In this document: piece after piece, positions 16,573 to 24,138 of the stretch
How the letters are laid out: the number at the start of each line of letters is the position of its first letter
Position numbering within the stretch: position 1 is the stretch's first letter
Assembly: GCA_965249525.1 (NCBI GenBank)
Contig: OZ252237.1
Span: 1,302,001 to 1,366,000 of the forward strand
Origin: G965240465 sp965249525
GTDB lineage: Bacteria > SAR324 > JACQKK01
DNA length: 64,000 nt
Direction: 5' to 3'
Program-made: the position numbers and the translations under genes
The notes under the pieces: model-generated
Database searches by the model: none
What the model was told of the DNA's origin: nothing
Seen by the model: only the letters and a program-made list of their open reading frames with translations

Positions 16573-17337
16573 GTGTCTCACACCAACCTTCCAGCTTCGG
16601 ATTCACCCCTGGCATCCCCTGCTGCAGCTTTCTCCCGCTTCTCCCGCCTCTCCTGGCGCAGGCTGGCATCCCGCATTTTTCTGCCGCGCTGCTGGGACTG
16701 TGGCAAATGGCTGAACAGGCCCGACAGTGCAGAACACTTTTTCTGTCACACCTGCTTTCACAACCTGCCCTGGCAAATCCAAGCCCCTCCCTTTTCTCAG
16801 CAGCTGAGTCTGGATGGCATCTGGTCGGGCTTTTTGTATCAATCACCTCTGCAAAACTGGCTGTGGAACTTAAAATACTACCGCCAAGACCACCTTGCCC
16901 CGCTGCTGGGCTGGCTGCTGGCACAAGCATCTGCGCCTGTCCCCTCCCAGTCATTTGACCCCCAATTATTCGATTGGGTAATCCCCGTTCCCCTGCACCC
17001 CCGCCGCACCGCCTGGAGAGGATTCAACCAATCAGAACTGCTGGCAACCCACTGGCAGCGCAACCTGAAGCTAAAAAACCCACCCCAAATCAACAAGCAC
17101 CTGTTGCAGCGCATCCGATTCACCACCCCGCAAATGCAGCTTTCCTTAGCACAACGCAAGAAAAACATGCAGAACGCCTTCGCCCCCACAACACCCATCC
17201 CCAAGCTGCAGGGCAAAAAACTGCTGCTGCTGGATGATGTCTTCACCAGCGGCAATACCCTTGGTGCTTGTGCAGCCGTGCTTAAATCTTTGGGTGCAGA
17301 AACAGTCTGGGGATTAACCCTCAGCTGGAGACCCTAA
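16573..17337 (+). CDS. comF: ComF-family phosphoribosyltransferase-like protein
   Basis: ComF/GntX family, linked to DNA uptake or use in competent bacteria. Visible: an N-terminal zinc-binding segment (FLPRCWDCGKWLN followed by FFCHTC) and a C-terminal PRPP-binding-like loop LLLLDDVFTSGNTLGACA with preceding RGFNQSELLA. GTG at 16573 gives about 254 residues, the usual size. The frame is open upstream to a TTG at 16318 inside the RND gene, but that extension translates only repeats. Sequence after 16459 has no ATG in this frame. The next gene starts immediately after the stop. Confidence 0.85.
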   Translation: MSHTNLPASDSPLASPAAAFSRFSRLSWRRLASRIFLPRCWDCGKWLNRPDSAEHFFCHTCFHNLPWQIQAPPFSQQLSLDGIWSGFLYQSPLQNWLWNLKYYRQDHLAPLLGWLLAQASAPVPSQSFDPQLFDWVIPVPLHPRRTAWRGFNQSELLATHWQRNLKLKNPPQINKHLLQRIRFTTPQMQLSLAQRKKNMQNAFAPTTPIPKLQGKKLLLLDDVFTSGNTLGACAAVLKSLGAETVWGLTLSWRP

Positions 17338-17338
17338 C

Positions 17339-17803
17339 ATGGCAAACTCTCCCAAATCGCCGCCTTCCTCCCCTCCTCCTCGCTGGCGGGTTCGCATGCC
17401 TTTGGGACTTGGCTTGGGGCTGCTGGCAGTCCTGGTGCTGGCCAGCAAACAAACCAACAGCCCCCTTAGAGAAATCTTCACCATGGCAGCCATGATCATC
17501 GCCTTGTGGACAGCCTTCAGCCTGAACATCCCCCCCAAACGCCCCGAATACAGAGACTCTGTCTTCTTTCCTGGGCCCCCTGACATACATCCCGATACCC
17601 TCCCGTCCGATGACTTCCCGCCCGATGACCTGCAGCCTGATGACCTGCAGCATCCACCCGCTGCTGACACCACTGCTGACACCGCTGCTGACACTGCTGC
17701 CAGAAAGTCCCCCAAAAAACCTTCCAAAAAACCTTCCAAAAAATCCCCCAAAAGACTTGCTAAAAGAACCCCCACCAAGCCTCAGCAACACAAAGACAGC
17801 TAA
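17339..17803 (+). CDS. Small membrane protein with acidic and Lys-rich repeat tail
   Basis: 154 residues: Ser/Pro-rich start, two hydrophobic helices (about 20-38 and 45-62), a Pro/Asp-rich stretch with PDDLQ repeats, then Thr-Ala-Asp repeats and a Lys/Pro/Ser tail (SKKPSKKSPK). No recognised family. The ATG is one base after the comF stop, so translational coupling is likely. The tail is built from short in-frame tandem duplications. Confidence 0.55.
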   Translation: MANSPKSPPSSPPPRWRVRMPLGLGLGLLAVLVLASKQTNSPLREIFTMAAMIIALWTAFSLNIPPKRPEYRDSVFFPGPPDIHPDTLPSDDFPPDDLQPDDLQHPPAADTTADTAADTAARKSPKKPSKKPSKKSPKRLAKRTPTKPQQHKDS

Positions 17804-17864
17804 GATGCTGCTTGCAGGGTGCTGTTTCGCAGGACACTGCCTAAGCTGGCAAAATTTTCACAAC

Positions 17865-18479
17865 TTAGAATAAGAAGAAATAGTTGATATCTGTTGTAGC
17901 GAAATCTACATCCTCTGCAATGAAAGTCGCTCCCCCACCTATTTTGGTGCTCAACAAGCGATGTGCCAAACGCAAAGCCTTATTATTGGCTAAGTTCCAC
18001 TCTACTCCCACACCAAAATGGGTTCCCCCATTTGCGCTTGTCTCAGAAATACTGGCGGATCCATCGGATTCCGTTATCTCAGCACCAACACCACTTCTAC
18101 CAAAAATGAGCAAGGGAGTAGCCGTTCCCGCACCTTTGAAAAGATATTGTCCTTCTATCCGAAAAATTGCAGTTTCGAGAGTCTGCACTGCATCACCATC
18201 CGTTAATTCTTCTTCATCGCCTAAGAAATAGTTGATTTCAAATCCCCAATTAGAATTTGCTGGGCGAAAACCATAAGTCAAGCCAAGTCCTGATTGTGAT
18301 GTAAAATCAATTTCATTCTCCCAATCCAAACTGCTGGAACCATAACCGAATCCCCAATAGCGATTGCTATTGCTATTGCTATCTTGTGCGTAGCTGTGCG
18401 TTCCCCATCCCAGCAACAGCCATGCTGCCAGCACAGGAAAGAAAAATAAGCAAGACTTACAAAAACATGATTTTTTCAT
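17865..18479 (-). CDS. Outer-membrane beta-barrel protein, paralogue A
   Basis: Start at ATG 18479 (MKKSCFCKSC) with AGAGAG upstream; the longer frame to 18584 lacks support. Signal peptide ends at HSYAQD. A Ser-Asn repeat precedes RYWGFGYGSSSLDWEN, followed by alternating amphipathic strands and a final aromatic residue (NYFFLF), the usual outer-membrane barrel end. Size (about 205 residues) fits an 8-strand porin-like or OmpW/OprF-like barrel; the exact family is uncertain. Clearly paralogous to the next gene: both share LLGWGTHSYAQDSNSNSN and the GSSSLDW motif. Confidence 0.75.
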   Translation of the reverse strand: MKKSCFCKSCLFFFPVLAAWLLLGWGTHSYAQDSNSNSNRYWGFGYGSSSLDWENEIDFTSQSGLGLTYGFRPANSNWGFEINYFLGDEEELTDGDAVQTLETAIFRIEGQYLFKGAGTATPLLIFGRSGVGAEITESDGSASISETSANGGTHFGVGVEWNLANNKALRLAHRLLSTKIGGGATFIAEDVDFATTDINYFFLF

Positions 18480-18669
18480 TTTATTTTCTCTCTTTAGAAA
18501 TGATAGATCCTCCATTTTTTTAGGAGAAGTTACAGAACAAAATGCCGTGAAACTTAGAAACCCTAATAAAATAGGGCATTCCAAATACCTTCAACAAAAT
18601 TGCCTAGTCCCTTTTATATTTTTTTCTTTACTGTGTCAGCATAAAAATAGGAATTTATACCCATATATT

Positions 18670-19368
18670 TTAGAAGAAGAAGAGAAAGCCGAACTCGCCT
18701 GAACTGGTACTGAGGTATTTATTGTCAGAAAATCTGTTGGGATTGGCACTTTCTGCGGCATCCAATTTAACATCAAACCAACGGATGGCGAAACGGGAGA
18801 TAAATTCCTCATCACCAAATTCCATCCCAGCCCCATAATGCAGCCCGCTGCCTGAGATGGTGATGGTATCGCTGATATTGGTAAACTCCCCGTTCTCCAC
18901 CCTGTTGGTCTCAAAATTGACCACCCCTCCAAAATTGCTAATGCCCATAAGCAGCAAGGGACGCACCCCTGTTGATTGAAAAAGATACTGCCACTCTAAG
19001 CGCAGCAGGACATTGGGCACAGTGACATCGTAGACCGTGCTGTCACTTCCATCAATTTCAGTGATGGTTTTTCCTTCTGAATCGTTGACCGCAAAATTCA
19101 GTTCATAACCAAGTCTGCCGTTTGCTGGGCGATACCCCACAAAGATGCCAATTCCCCCTTGATCCTTGGGCAGATGGGCATTGTCTTGCCAGTCCAAACT
19201 GCTGGAACCCAAACCAATGCCCCAATAGCGACTGCTACTGCTATTGCTATTACTATTGCTATTGCTATCTTGTGCGTAGCTGTGCGTTCCCCATCCCAGC
19301 AGCCATGCTGCTAGTACAGGAACTAAAAGCAGGGGGGTCGCATGTTGAAGGAAAAATTTTTTGTTCAT
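18670..19368 (-). CDS. Outer-membrane beta-barrel protein, paralogue B
   Basis: Start at ATG 19368 (MNKKFFLQHA) set by GGAGGAAT. Signal peptide ends at HSYAQD, then a Ser-Asn-rich stretch from a 6-nt tandem repeat, then RYWGIGLGSSSLDWQD and about eight predicted amphipathic strands ending in GEFGFLFFF. About 233 residues. It shares its signal peptide and first strands with the neighbouring protein, indicating tandem duplication followed by divergence of the body. Ligand or role not deducible; it could be a small porin or adhesin-like barrel. Confidence 0.75.
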   Translation of the reverse strand: MNKKFFLQHATPLLLVPVLAAWLLGWGTHSYAQDSNSNSNSNSSSSRYWGIGLGSSSLDWQDNAHLPKDQGGIGIFVGYRPANGRLGYELNFAVNDSEGKTITEIDGSDSTVYDVTVPNVLLRLEWQYLFQSTGVRPLLLMGISNFGGVVNFETNRVENGEFTNISDTITISGSGLHYGAGMEFGDEEFISRFAIRWFDVKLDAAESANPNRFSDNKYLSTSSGEFGFLFFF

Positions 19369-19432
19369 GCTGATTCCTCCTGTTTTGAAGGTTTGCGGGG
19401 CTGAGAACAATGCTGAAAACAACAGCCAGCTA

Positions 19433-20047
19433 CTATGGCAGCCAGGGAGTTTCCTGCCTTCTTTTTACTTCGTAGGCTTTAATGTCAGGAAGGTGTCGCA
19501 AGGTGCGGGTGATATCATCCAGCCCTTGCAGGAGGGTCTGTTTGTCTTCTGCTTCCAGTTGGAAGGAGAAGTTTTCTCCATCAGCAGTGGTGATGCGATC
19601 TGCTGGCAGGTGGATTTCTATGCGCTGGCGGGGATGCTGCTGGATGTATTGGAGCAGAATTTGTTGATCTGGGGAAGAAATCTTGGCAGGCAGGAGACCG
19701 TTTTTGATAGCGTTGCTGTAGAAGATATCCGCAAAGCTGGTAGCAAGTACGGCGCGAATGCCGTAATCCATCAGGGACCACACAGCGTGTTCGCGGCTGG
19801 AACCACAGCCGAAGTTGCGCCCAGCAAGCAAGATGCCTGCCTTGCGAAATGCTGGTTGGTTGAGGATGAAATCGGGGTTGGGCTGGTCTTTGCTGCCATT
19901 AAGATAGCGCCAGTCATTAAACAGATGCTGTCCGAATCCCTGGCGTCCGATAGCTTTTAGAAATTGCTTGGGGATGATCACGTCGGTATTAATATCGTCG
20001 TGATCAAGATAAGCAGCAATAGCTGTATGTGAGATAAAAGGCTTCAT
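19433..20047 (-). CDS. leuD: 3-isopropylmalate dehydratase, small subunit
   Basis: Second step of leucine synthesis (isomerisation of 2- to 3-isopropylmalate) together with LeuC. The aconitase C-terminal swivel-domain signatures are present: DHDDINTDVIIPKQFLK near the start, GRNFGCGSSREHAVW, and ADIFYSNAIKNGLLP. Length of 204 residues is normal. ATG at 20045-20047 is preceded not by a Shine-Dalgarno sequence but by seven copies of a 14-nt repeat that begins in the start codon itself. Translation may depend on the leuC message upstream. Confidence 0.96.
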   Translation of the reverse strand: MKPFISHTAIAAYLDHDDINTDVIIPKQFLKAIGRQGFGQHLFNDWRYLNGSKDQPNPDFILNQPAFRKAGILLAGRNFGCGSSREHAVWSLMDYGIRAVLATSFADIFYSNAIKNGLLPAKISSPDQQILLQYIQQHPRQRIEIHLPADRITTADGENFSFQLEAEDKQTLLQGLDDITRTLRHLPDIKAYEVKRRQETPWLP

Positions 20048-20143
20048 GGCTGTTACTGTATGGCTGTTACTGTATGGCTGTTACTGTATGGCTGTTACTG
20101 TATGGCTGTTACTGTATGGCTGTTACTGTATGGCTGTTACTGA
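20046..20143. repeat. Tandem repeat, 14-nt unit x7, between leuC and leuD
   Basis: Seven copies of ATGGCTGTTACTGT (plus strand) filling nearly the whole leuC-leuD gap. The array begins inside the leuD start codon and carries no purine-rich ribosome-binding site on the minus strand. Confidence 0.95.
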
Positions 20144-20150
20144 TAGGTTG

Positions 20151-21560
20151 TCACTGCAGTTGACGGACATCGGTGAGGCGGCCTGTGAGGGCAGCGGCGG
20201 CTGCCATGGCGGGACTAAGCAGATGGGTGCGACCGCCCATGCCTTGGCGTCCTTCAAAATTGCGATTGCTGGTGGAAGCGCAGCGTTCACCTGGTTTGAG
20301 AATGTCTGGATTCATACCCAGACACATAGAACAACCCGGTTCTCTCCATTCCAAGCCGGCTTCGGTAAAGATGCGATTCAGTCCTTCGGCTTCAGCTTGT
20401 GTACGCACCTGCCCGCTGCCAGGCACCACCATGGCGCGTACATTATCAGCCACCCGCTTGCCCGCCACCAAGCGACCAACTTCGCGCAAGTCTTCTATAC
20501 GGCTGTTGGTGCATGAACCAATAAAAACACGGTCTATTTTAATGTCCTGCATGCGCATGCCTGGTTTTAGTCCCATATAGGCCAATGCACGCTGCCAGAG
20601 CTTGCGCTGGTTTTCATCGGTGGCATCTTTCAGCTGAGGAATGCTGTCTTCAATGGATGTCACCATGCCAGGGTTTGTTCCCCAGGTAACTTGGGGGGAC
20701 AATCCGCTGACATTCAAGTGCACTTCTTTGTCAAAGTATGCGCCCTCTTCGCTAGACAGGCTGTCCCAATGGGATACCGCATGCTTCCAATCCTGCCCCT
20801 TGGGGGCATAAGGGCGACCTTTAACATAGGCGTAGGTGGTTTCATCTGGAGCCATCATGCCTGCACGCGCACCTGCCTCAATGGACATGTTGCAAATGGT
20901 CATGCGTGCTTCCATGCTCATGGATGTTACAGCTGAACCACTGTATTCAATCACATGACCCACCCCGCCATCCACACCAATGCAGCCAATCAATCCCAAA
21001 ATGACATCTTTGGCATATACCCCAGGTTTCAACTCTCCTTCCAAGCGTACCCGCATGGACCGCGGGTGTGCCAGCAGCACCGTCTGGGTGGCAAACACAT
21101 GCTCTACATCCGAAGTCCCTATGCCAAATGCCAATGAGCCAAATGCCCCATGGGTGGAAGTGTGGGAATCTCCACAAACAATGGTCATGCCAGGCTGAGT
21201 CAGACCTTGTTCTGGCCCCACCATATGGACAATCCCATTACGGACATCGCCCATATCAAACAGCTGGATGCCGAATTCTTTGGCATTGCCACGCAGAGTC
21301 TCCACTTGCTTGGCAGCAATAGGGTCTGCTATAGGACTTGTTTGATTCTCAGTGGGAATGCTATGGTCTAGCACCGCCAATGTCTGCTGGGGGCAGCGCA
21401 GCGAATGATGCCTCAGGCGCAGCCCCTCAAACGCTTGTGGAGAAGTAACTTCGTGGATGTAGTGTTGGTCAATGTATAGAACATAACGCGTGCCTTCTGG
21501 TTTCACTACATGGGCATTCCATATCTTTTCAAACAATGATTTTGGCATGACGGATACCAT
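20151..21560 (-). CDS. leuC: 3-isopropylmalate dehydratase, large subunit
   Basis: Aconitase-superfamily subunit carrying the 4Fe-4S cluster. Signatures: VCGDSHTSTHGAFGSLAFGIG, IGSCTNSRIEDLR (first cluster Cys) and GCSMCLGMNPD (the other two). Length 469 is normal. The usual family start (xxTLFEKIWDAHVV) matches the internal ATG at 21548, so the first four residues may not be used. Upstream of leuD on the same strand; the dehydrogenase LeuB and synthase LeuA are not in this window. Confidence 0.96.
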   Translation of the reverse strand: MVSVMPKSLFEKIWNAHVVKPEGTRYVLYIDQHYIHEVTSPQAFEGLRLRHHSLRCPQQTLAVLDHSIPTENQTSPIADPIAAKQVETLRGNAKEFGIQLFDMGDVRNGIVHMVGPEQGLTQPGMTIVCGDSHTSTHGAFGSLAFGIGTSDVEHVFATQTVLLAHPRSMRVRLEGELKPGVYAKDVILGLIGCIGVDGGVGHVIEYSGSAVTSMSMEARMTICNMSIEAGARAGMMAPDETTYAYVKGRPYAPKGQDWKHAVSHWDSLSSEEGAYFDKEVHLNVSGLSPQVTWGTNPGMVTSIEDSIPQLKDATDENQRKLWQRALAYMGLKPGMRMQDIKIDRVFIGSCTNSRIEDLREVGRLVAGKRVADNVRAMVVPGSGQVRTQAEAEGLNRIFTEAGLEWREPGCSMCLGMNPDILKPGERCASTSNRNFEGRQGMGGRTHLLSPAMAAAAALTGRLTDVRQLQ

Positions 21561-21867
21561 GAGTAAATAGTTGATAAAGTAATTGATACCCTAGCAAAAA
21601 AGACCCAAAATAGCTACCAAATAGCTGCAAACATGATACCTGTCTGTTTTGATTGCCACCAGTTATTGCCACCAGTTATTGCCACCAGTTGCCCACAGCA
21701 TAATTTTCTGTTAGGACACAGTCTGCTTGACAGTATTTCTCAAACAGTATTGTTCAAACAGTATTGTTCAAACATACAAAAACTAGCCTCCATACAAAAA
21801 CTAGCCTCCATACAAAAACTGGCAGCTTTGATTATTGTAACCAACACCATAACAAAATACTATCTCC
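21561..21867. other. Intergenic region between divergent leuC and EVE genes: three different tandem repeats
   Basis: 307 nt with no gene. It holds a 13-nt unit (ATTGCCACCAGTT, about 3 copies, 21657-21692), a 14-nt unit (CAGTATTGTTCAAA, about 3 copies, 21731-21774) and an 18-nt unit (CATACAAAAACTAGCCTC, 3 copies, 21773-21826). Promoters for both flanking genes must lie here, but I cannot pick them out. Confidence 0.8.
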
Positions 21868-22365
21868 ATGCAGTACTGGCTGTTGAAAAGCGAACCCACC
21901 ACCTACGGCATTGAGCATCTGGCACAAGAGCCTGATCAGACAGATTTTTGGGACGGAGTTCGCAACTACCAAGCACGCAACCTGATGCGCGACCAAATGC
22001 AGCCAGGAGATCTGGGCATTTTTTACCACAGTAGTTGTTCGCCTGCTGGAGCCGCAGGAGTGGTGCGCATCGTTGGTGCTGCCCAAGCCGACTCCACCGC
22101 CACCGATGCCCACAGCCCCTACTATGATCCCCGCTCATCTCTTGACAACCCCATTTGGCTGGGAGTAAAGGTGAAATTGGTAGAAGTGTTCCCTCAAATA
22201 TTACCGCTTGCTGCCATGCGCACCATGCCCCCATTGCAAGACATGCTCTTGCTGCGGCGCGGCATGCGGCTGTCCATTCAACCAGTTGAAACCCAGGCTT
22301 TTTGGCACATCGTTCAGGCTGCCCAAGGACGCTTGAAACCAGAAACGGCATCCCATGAATTATAA
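21868..22365 (+). CDS. EVE-domain protein
   Basis: Almost the whole 165-residue protein is an EVE domain, a PUA-like fold thought to bind modified bases in nucleic acids. Conserved pattern: YWLLKSEPTTYGIEHL, WDGVRNYQARNLMRDQMQPGD, FYHSSCSPAGAAGVVRI, YYDPRSSLDNPIWLGVKVK and a hydrophobic C-terminal half. The physiological substrate is unknown in most bacteria. It overlaps the next gene by 11 nt, so the EVE-sco-phosphotransferase trio is one operon. Confidence 0.92.
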   Translation: MQYWLLKSEPTTYGIEHLAQEPDQTDFWDGVRNYQARNLMRDQMQPGDLGIFYHSSCSPAGAAGVVRIVGAAQADSTATDAHSPYYDPRSSLDNPIWLGVKVKLVEVFPQILPLAAMRTMPPLQDMLLLRRGMRLSIQPVETQAFWHIVQAAQGRLKPETASHEL

Positions 22366-23020
22366 GCATATCCGCACCACTCTCTGGGTTGCTGTGGCAG
22401 CAGTCTCCGTGCTGTGGGCAGCAGCAGCACTCAACAACTTCTTGCGTTTGCCCCCATCCTTAAAGCCCAATTTCCTCCTCACAGATGCCAACGGCAAGGC
22501 CACTACCCTGCAAAATTTTTCGGGCAAATGGGTGATTTTGGTCTTTGGCTTTACCTCCTGCCCAGATATCTGCGCAGCCACGCTCAGCAAAACCTCTTTT
22601 GCCCTTCACCAACTGGGAGACGATGCCAAGCAAATCGCCACGCTGTTCATCAATATAGACCCCCAAGACACCCCCCAAGACGTCGCCAACTGGCTGAAAC
22701 CCTACCACCCCAGTATCCAAGCACTGCATGGAAATGCTGATGCCCTCCAGGCTGCAGCCCGCAGCCTGGGAGGTGATATTGAAATCGGCGGCTTTCATCA
22801 ACCAACCCCGCAACACACCCATCCCCCCAAGGCTGAGCTTCAAACCCGCCCATCCTCAGCCAATTCTGCTGCTCGCCAACACAGCGAACATCGTCTGTTT
22901 AACCATCCTTCCTCATTGTTTCTGATTTCCCCCACAGGCAAACTGGCAGCTAAACTGCCTTTTACAGCCACACCACCAGAGTGGGCGGAAGCTATCCGAA
23001 AACAGCTTTATGGCGATTGA
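22355..23020 (+). CDS. Sco1/SenC/PrrC-family copper-binding thioredoxin-like protein
   Basis: Inner-membrane anchored protein with a periplasmic thioredoxin fold that delivers copper to, or reduces thiols of, the CuA site of cytochrome oxidase. N-terminal anchor about residues 8-26; PNFLLTDANGKATTLQNFSGKW; copper-binding C69-x3-C73 in TSCPDICAAT; the third ligand is probably the His in FNHPSSLFLISP. A Pro/His/Ser-rich insertion (about 150-185) before that His is longer than usual. Overlaps its neighbours on both sides by 11 nt. No oxidase genes are in the window. Confidence 0.92.
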   Translation: MNYKHIRTTLWVAVAAVSVLWAAAALNNFLRLPPSLKPNFLLTDANGKATTLQNFSGKWVILVFGFTSCPDICAATLSKTSFALHQLGDDAKQIATLFINIDPQDTPQDVANWLKPYHPSIQALHGNADALQAAARSLGGDIEIGGFHQPTPQHTHPPKAELQTRPSSANSAARQHSEHRLFNHPSSLFLISPTGKLAAKLPFTATPPEWAEAIRKQLYGD

Positions 23021-24101
23021 TTCCCACTCCCCTGTTCCTGTCGGTACGCAGGCATCCCAGCTATTATCAGCACTTGCCAATAAGTACGGACTGCCAGCTG
23101 TGGTACGCATAGAGGCTATGCAGGGTGGTGGTTCCACCAAACAATTTTTCCGTCTGTTCTTGCCAGACACCCACCAGCCAAAGAGCGTGGTGGGGGTGAT
23201 AGCAGAATCAGCTGCACAGGTGCAGCAAATAGAAATTTGCGCAGGTTTTTTCCACAGCAAGGGTCTACGCATAGCCTGCCTGCTGGCAAGCAGCCCCGAC
23301 CCCCCCTGCTACCTGCTGGAAGATTTAGGACAGTGGACGCTGTTTCAACGATTGGTCCAATGGCGCAACACCCCTGATAAACGATCCCAGCTGCTTCCTG
23401 CCCTCTCCAAAACCCTCCGCTGGCTGCCCCAATTCCAAAAACACGGCACCCAAGGCATGCGCACCCAGCAGCTGCCCGTTGCCCATCACATGAACAAAAA
23501 ACTTATCCAGCAAGACTGGGGGAACTTCATGCAGTATTTCGTAGCCTCCAACCATCCTGAAATGCTGCCCCCATCCCCACAAGTACAAGCAGATATCCAA
23601 CAGCTGCTGGAACGGCTGCTGGCTTTGGAACATCGCTGGTTCTGCTACCGCGATTTTCAGTGCCGCAATATCATGTGGCCAGCAGACGATTGCTCGGGCG
23701 AACCCGTCTTTATTGACTACCAAGACGGCATGCAGGGACCGCTGGCTTATGATTTGGTGTCCCTGCTGTACAGCCCAGATACCGGTCTTAGCCCTGTGCA
23801 ACGGACACAGCTGACCCAGGTCTACCTGGAGGCCCTGGCTGAAGCAGATTTGCCCTACCCTCCAGATTTTGAAACACAGCACCATTTGCTGCTGTGGCAG
23901 CGACGCACCCAAGCCATCGCAGCCTATGCCCGCATCGCAAAAAGCGGCAAGGCCAATTACCTCAAAAAGCTGCCTCCTGCTATCGCTGACTTATTGAATC
24001 TGCTAGCAGCCGATTGTTTTCCCCCAGGGCTTCCCCATCTGAAAAACTGGCTGCAGCTGCTGCTGCAATACGCTTCAAGCAAACCTTGGTCCACGCCTTA
24101 A
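23010..24101 (+). CDS. Aminoglycoside-phosphotransferase-fold kinase (AmgK/COG3178-like)
   Basis: 363 residues with an APH kinase fold. Visible: GGGSTKQFFRLFLP as the nucleotide loop, LLEDLGQWTLF hinge, catalytic loop CYRDFQCRNIMW (variant of HxDxxxxN with Tyr-Arg-Asp) and FIDYQDGMQGPLAYDLVSLL as the metal-binding segment. This matches the family that phosphorylates N-acetylmuramate or N-acetylglucosamine in cell-wall recycling; its usual neighbour, a MurU-like nucleotidyltransferase, is not adjacent. Substrate assignment is inference. Confidence 0.8.
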   Translation: MAIDSHSPVPVGTQASQLLSALANKYGLPAVVRIEAMQGGGSTKQFFRLFLPDTHQPKSVVGVIAESAAQVQQIEICAGFFHSKGLRIACLLASSPDPPCYLLEDLGQWTLFQRLVQWRNTPDKRSQLLPALSKTLRWLPQFQKHGTQGMRTQQLPVAHHMNKKLIQQDWGNFMQYFVASNHPEMLPPSPQVQADIQQLLERLLALEHRWFCYRDFQCRNIMWPADDCSGEPVFIDYQDGMQGPLAYDLVSLLYSPDTGLSPVQRTQLTQVYLEALAEADLPYPPDFETQHHLLLWQRRTQAIAAYARIAKSGKANYLKKLPPAIADLLNLLAADCFPPGLPHLKNWLQLLLQYASSKPWSTP

Positions 24102-24131
24102 ACCAAGTCTTAAACCAAGTCTTAAACCTCG
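24093..24131. repeat. Tandem repeat, 12-nt unit x3
   Basis: About three copies of TAAACCAAGTCT at the 3' end of the phosphotransferase gene and between the convergent gene ends. The first copy contains its stop codon, and each copy supplies another TAA. Confidence 0.85.
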
Positions 24132-24138
24132 CCAAGTT

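Noticed and set aside
20046..20516. Plus-strand frame starting in the leuD-side repeat (MAVTVWLLLYG...)
   Set aside because: Repeat translation followed by the antisense of leuC.
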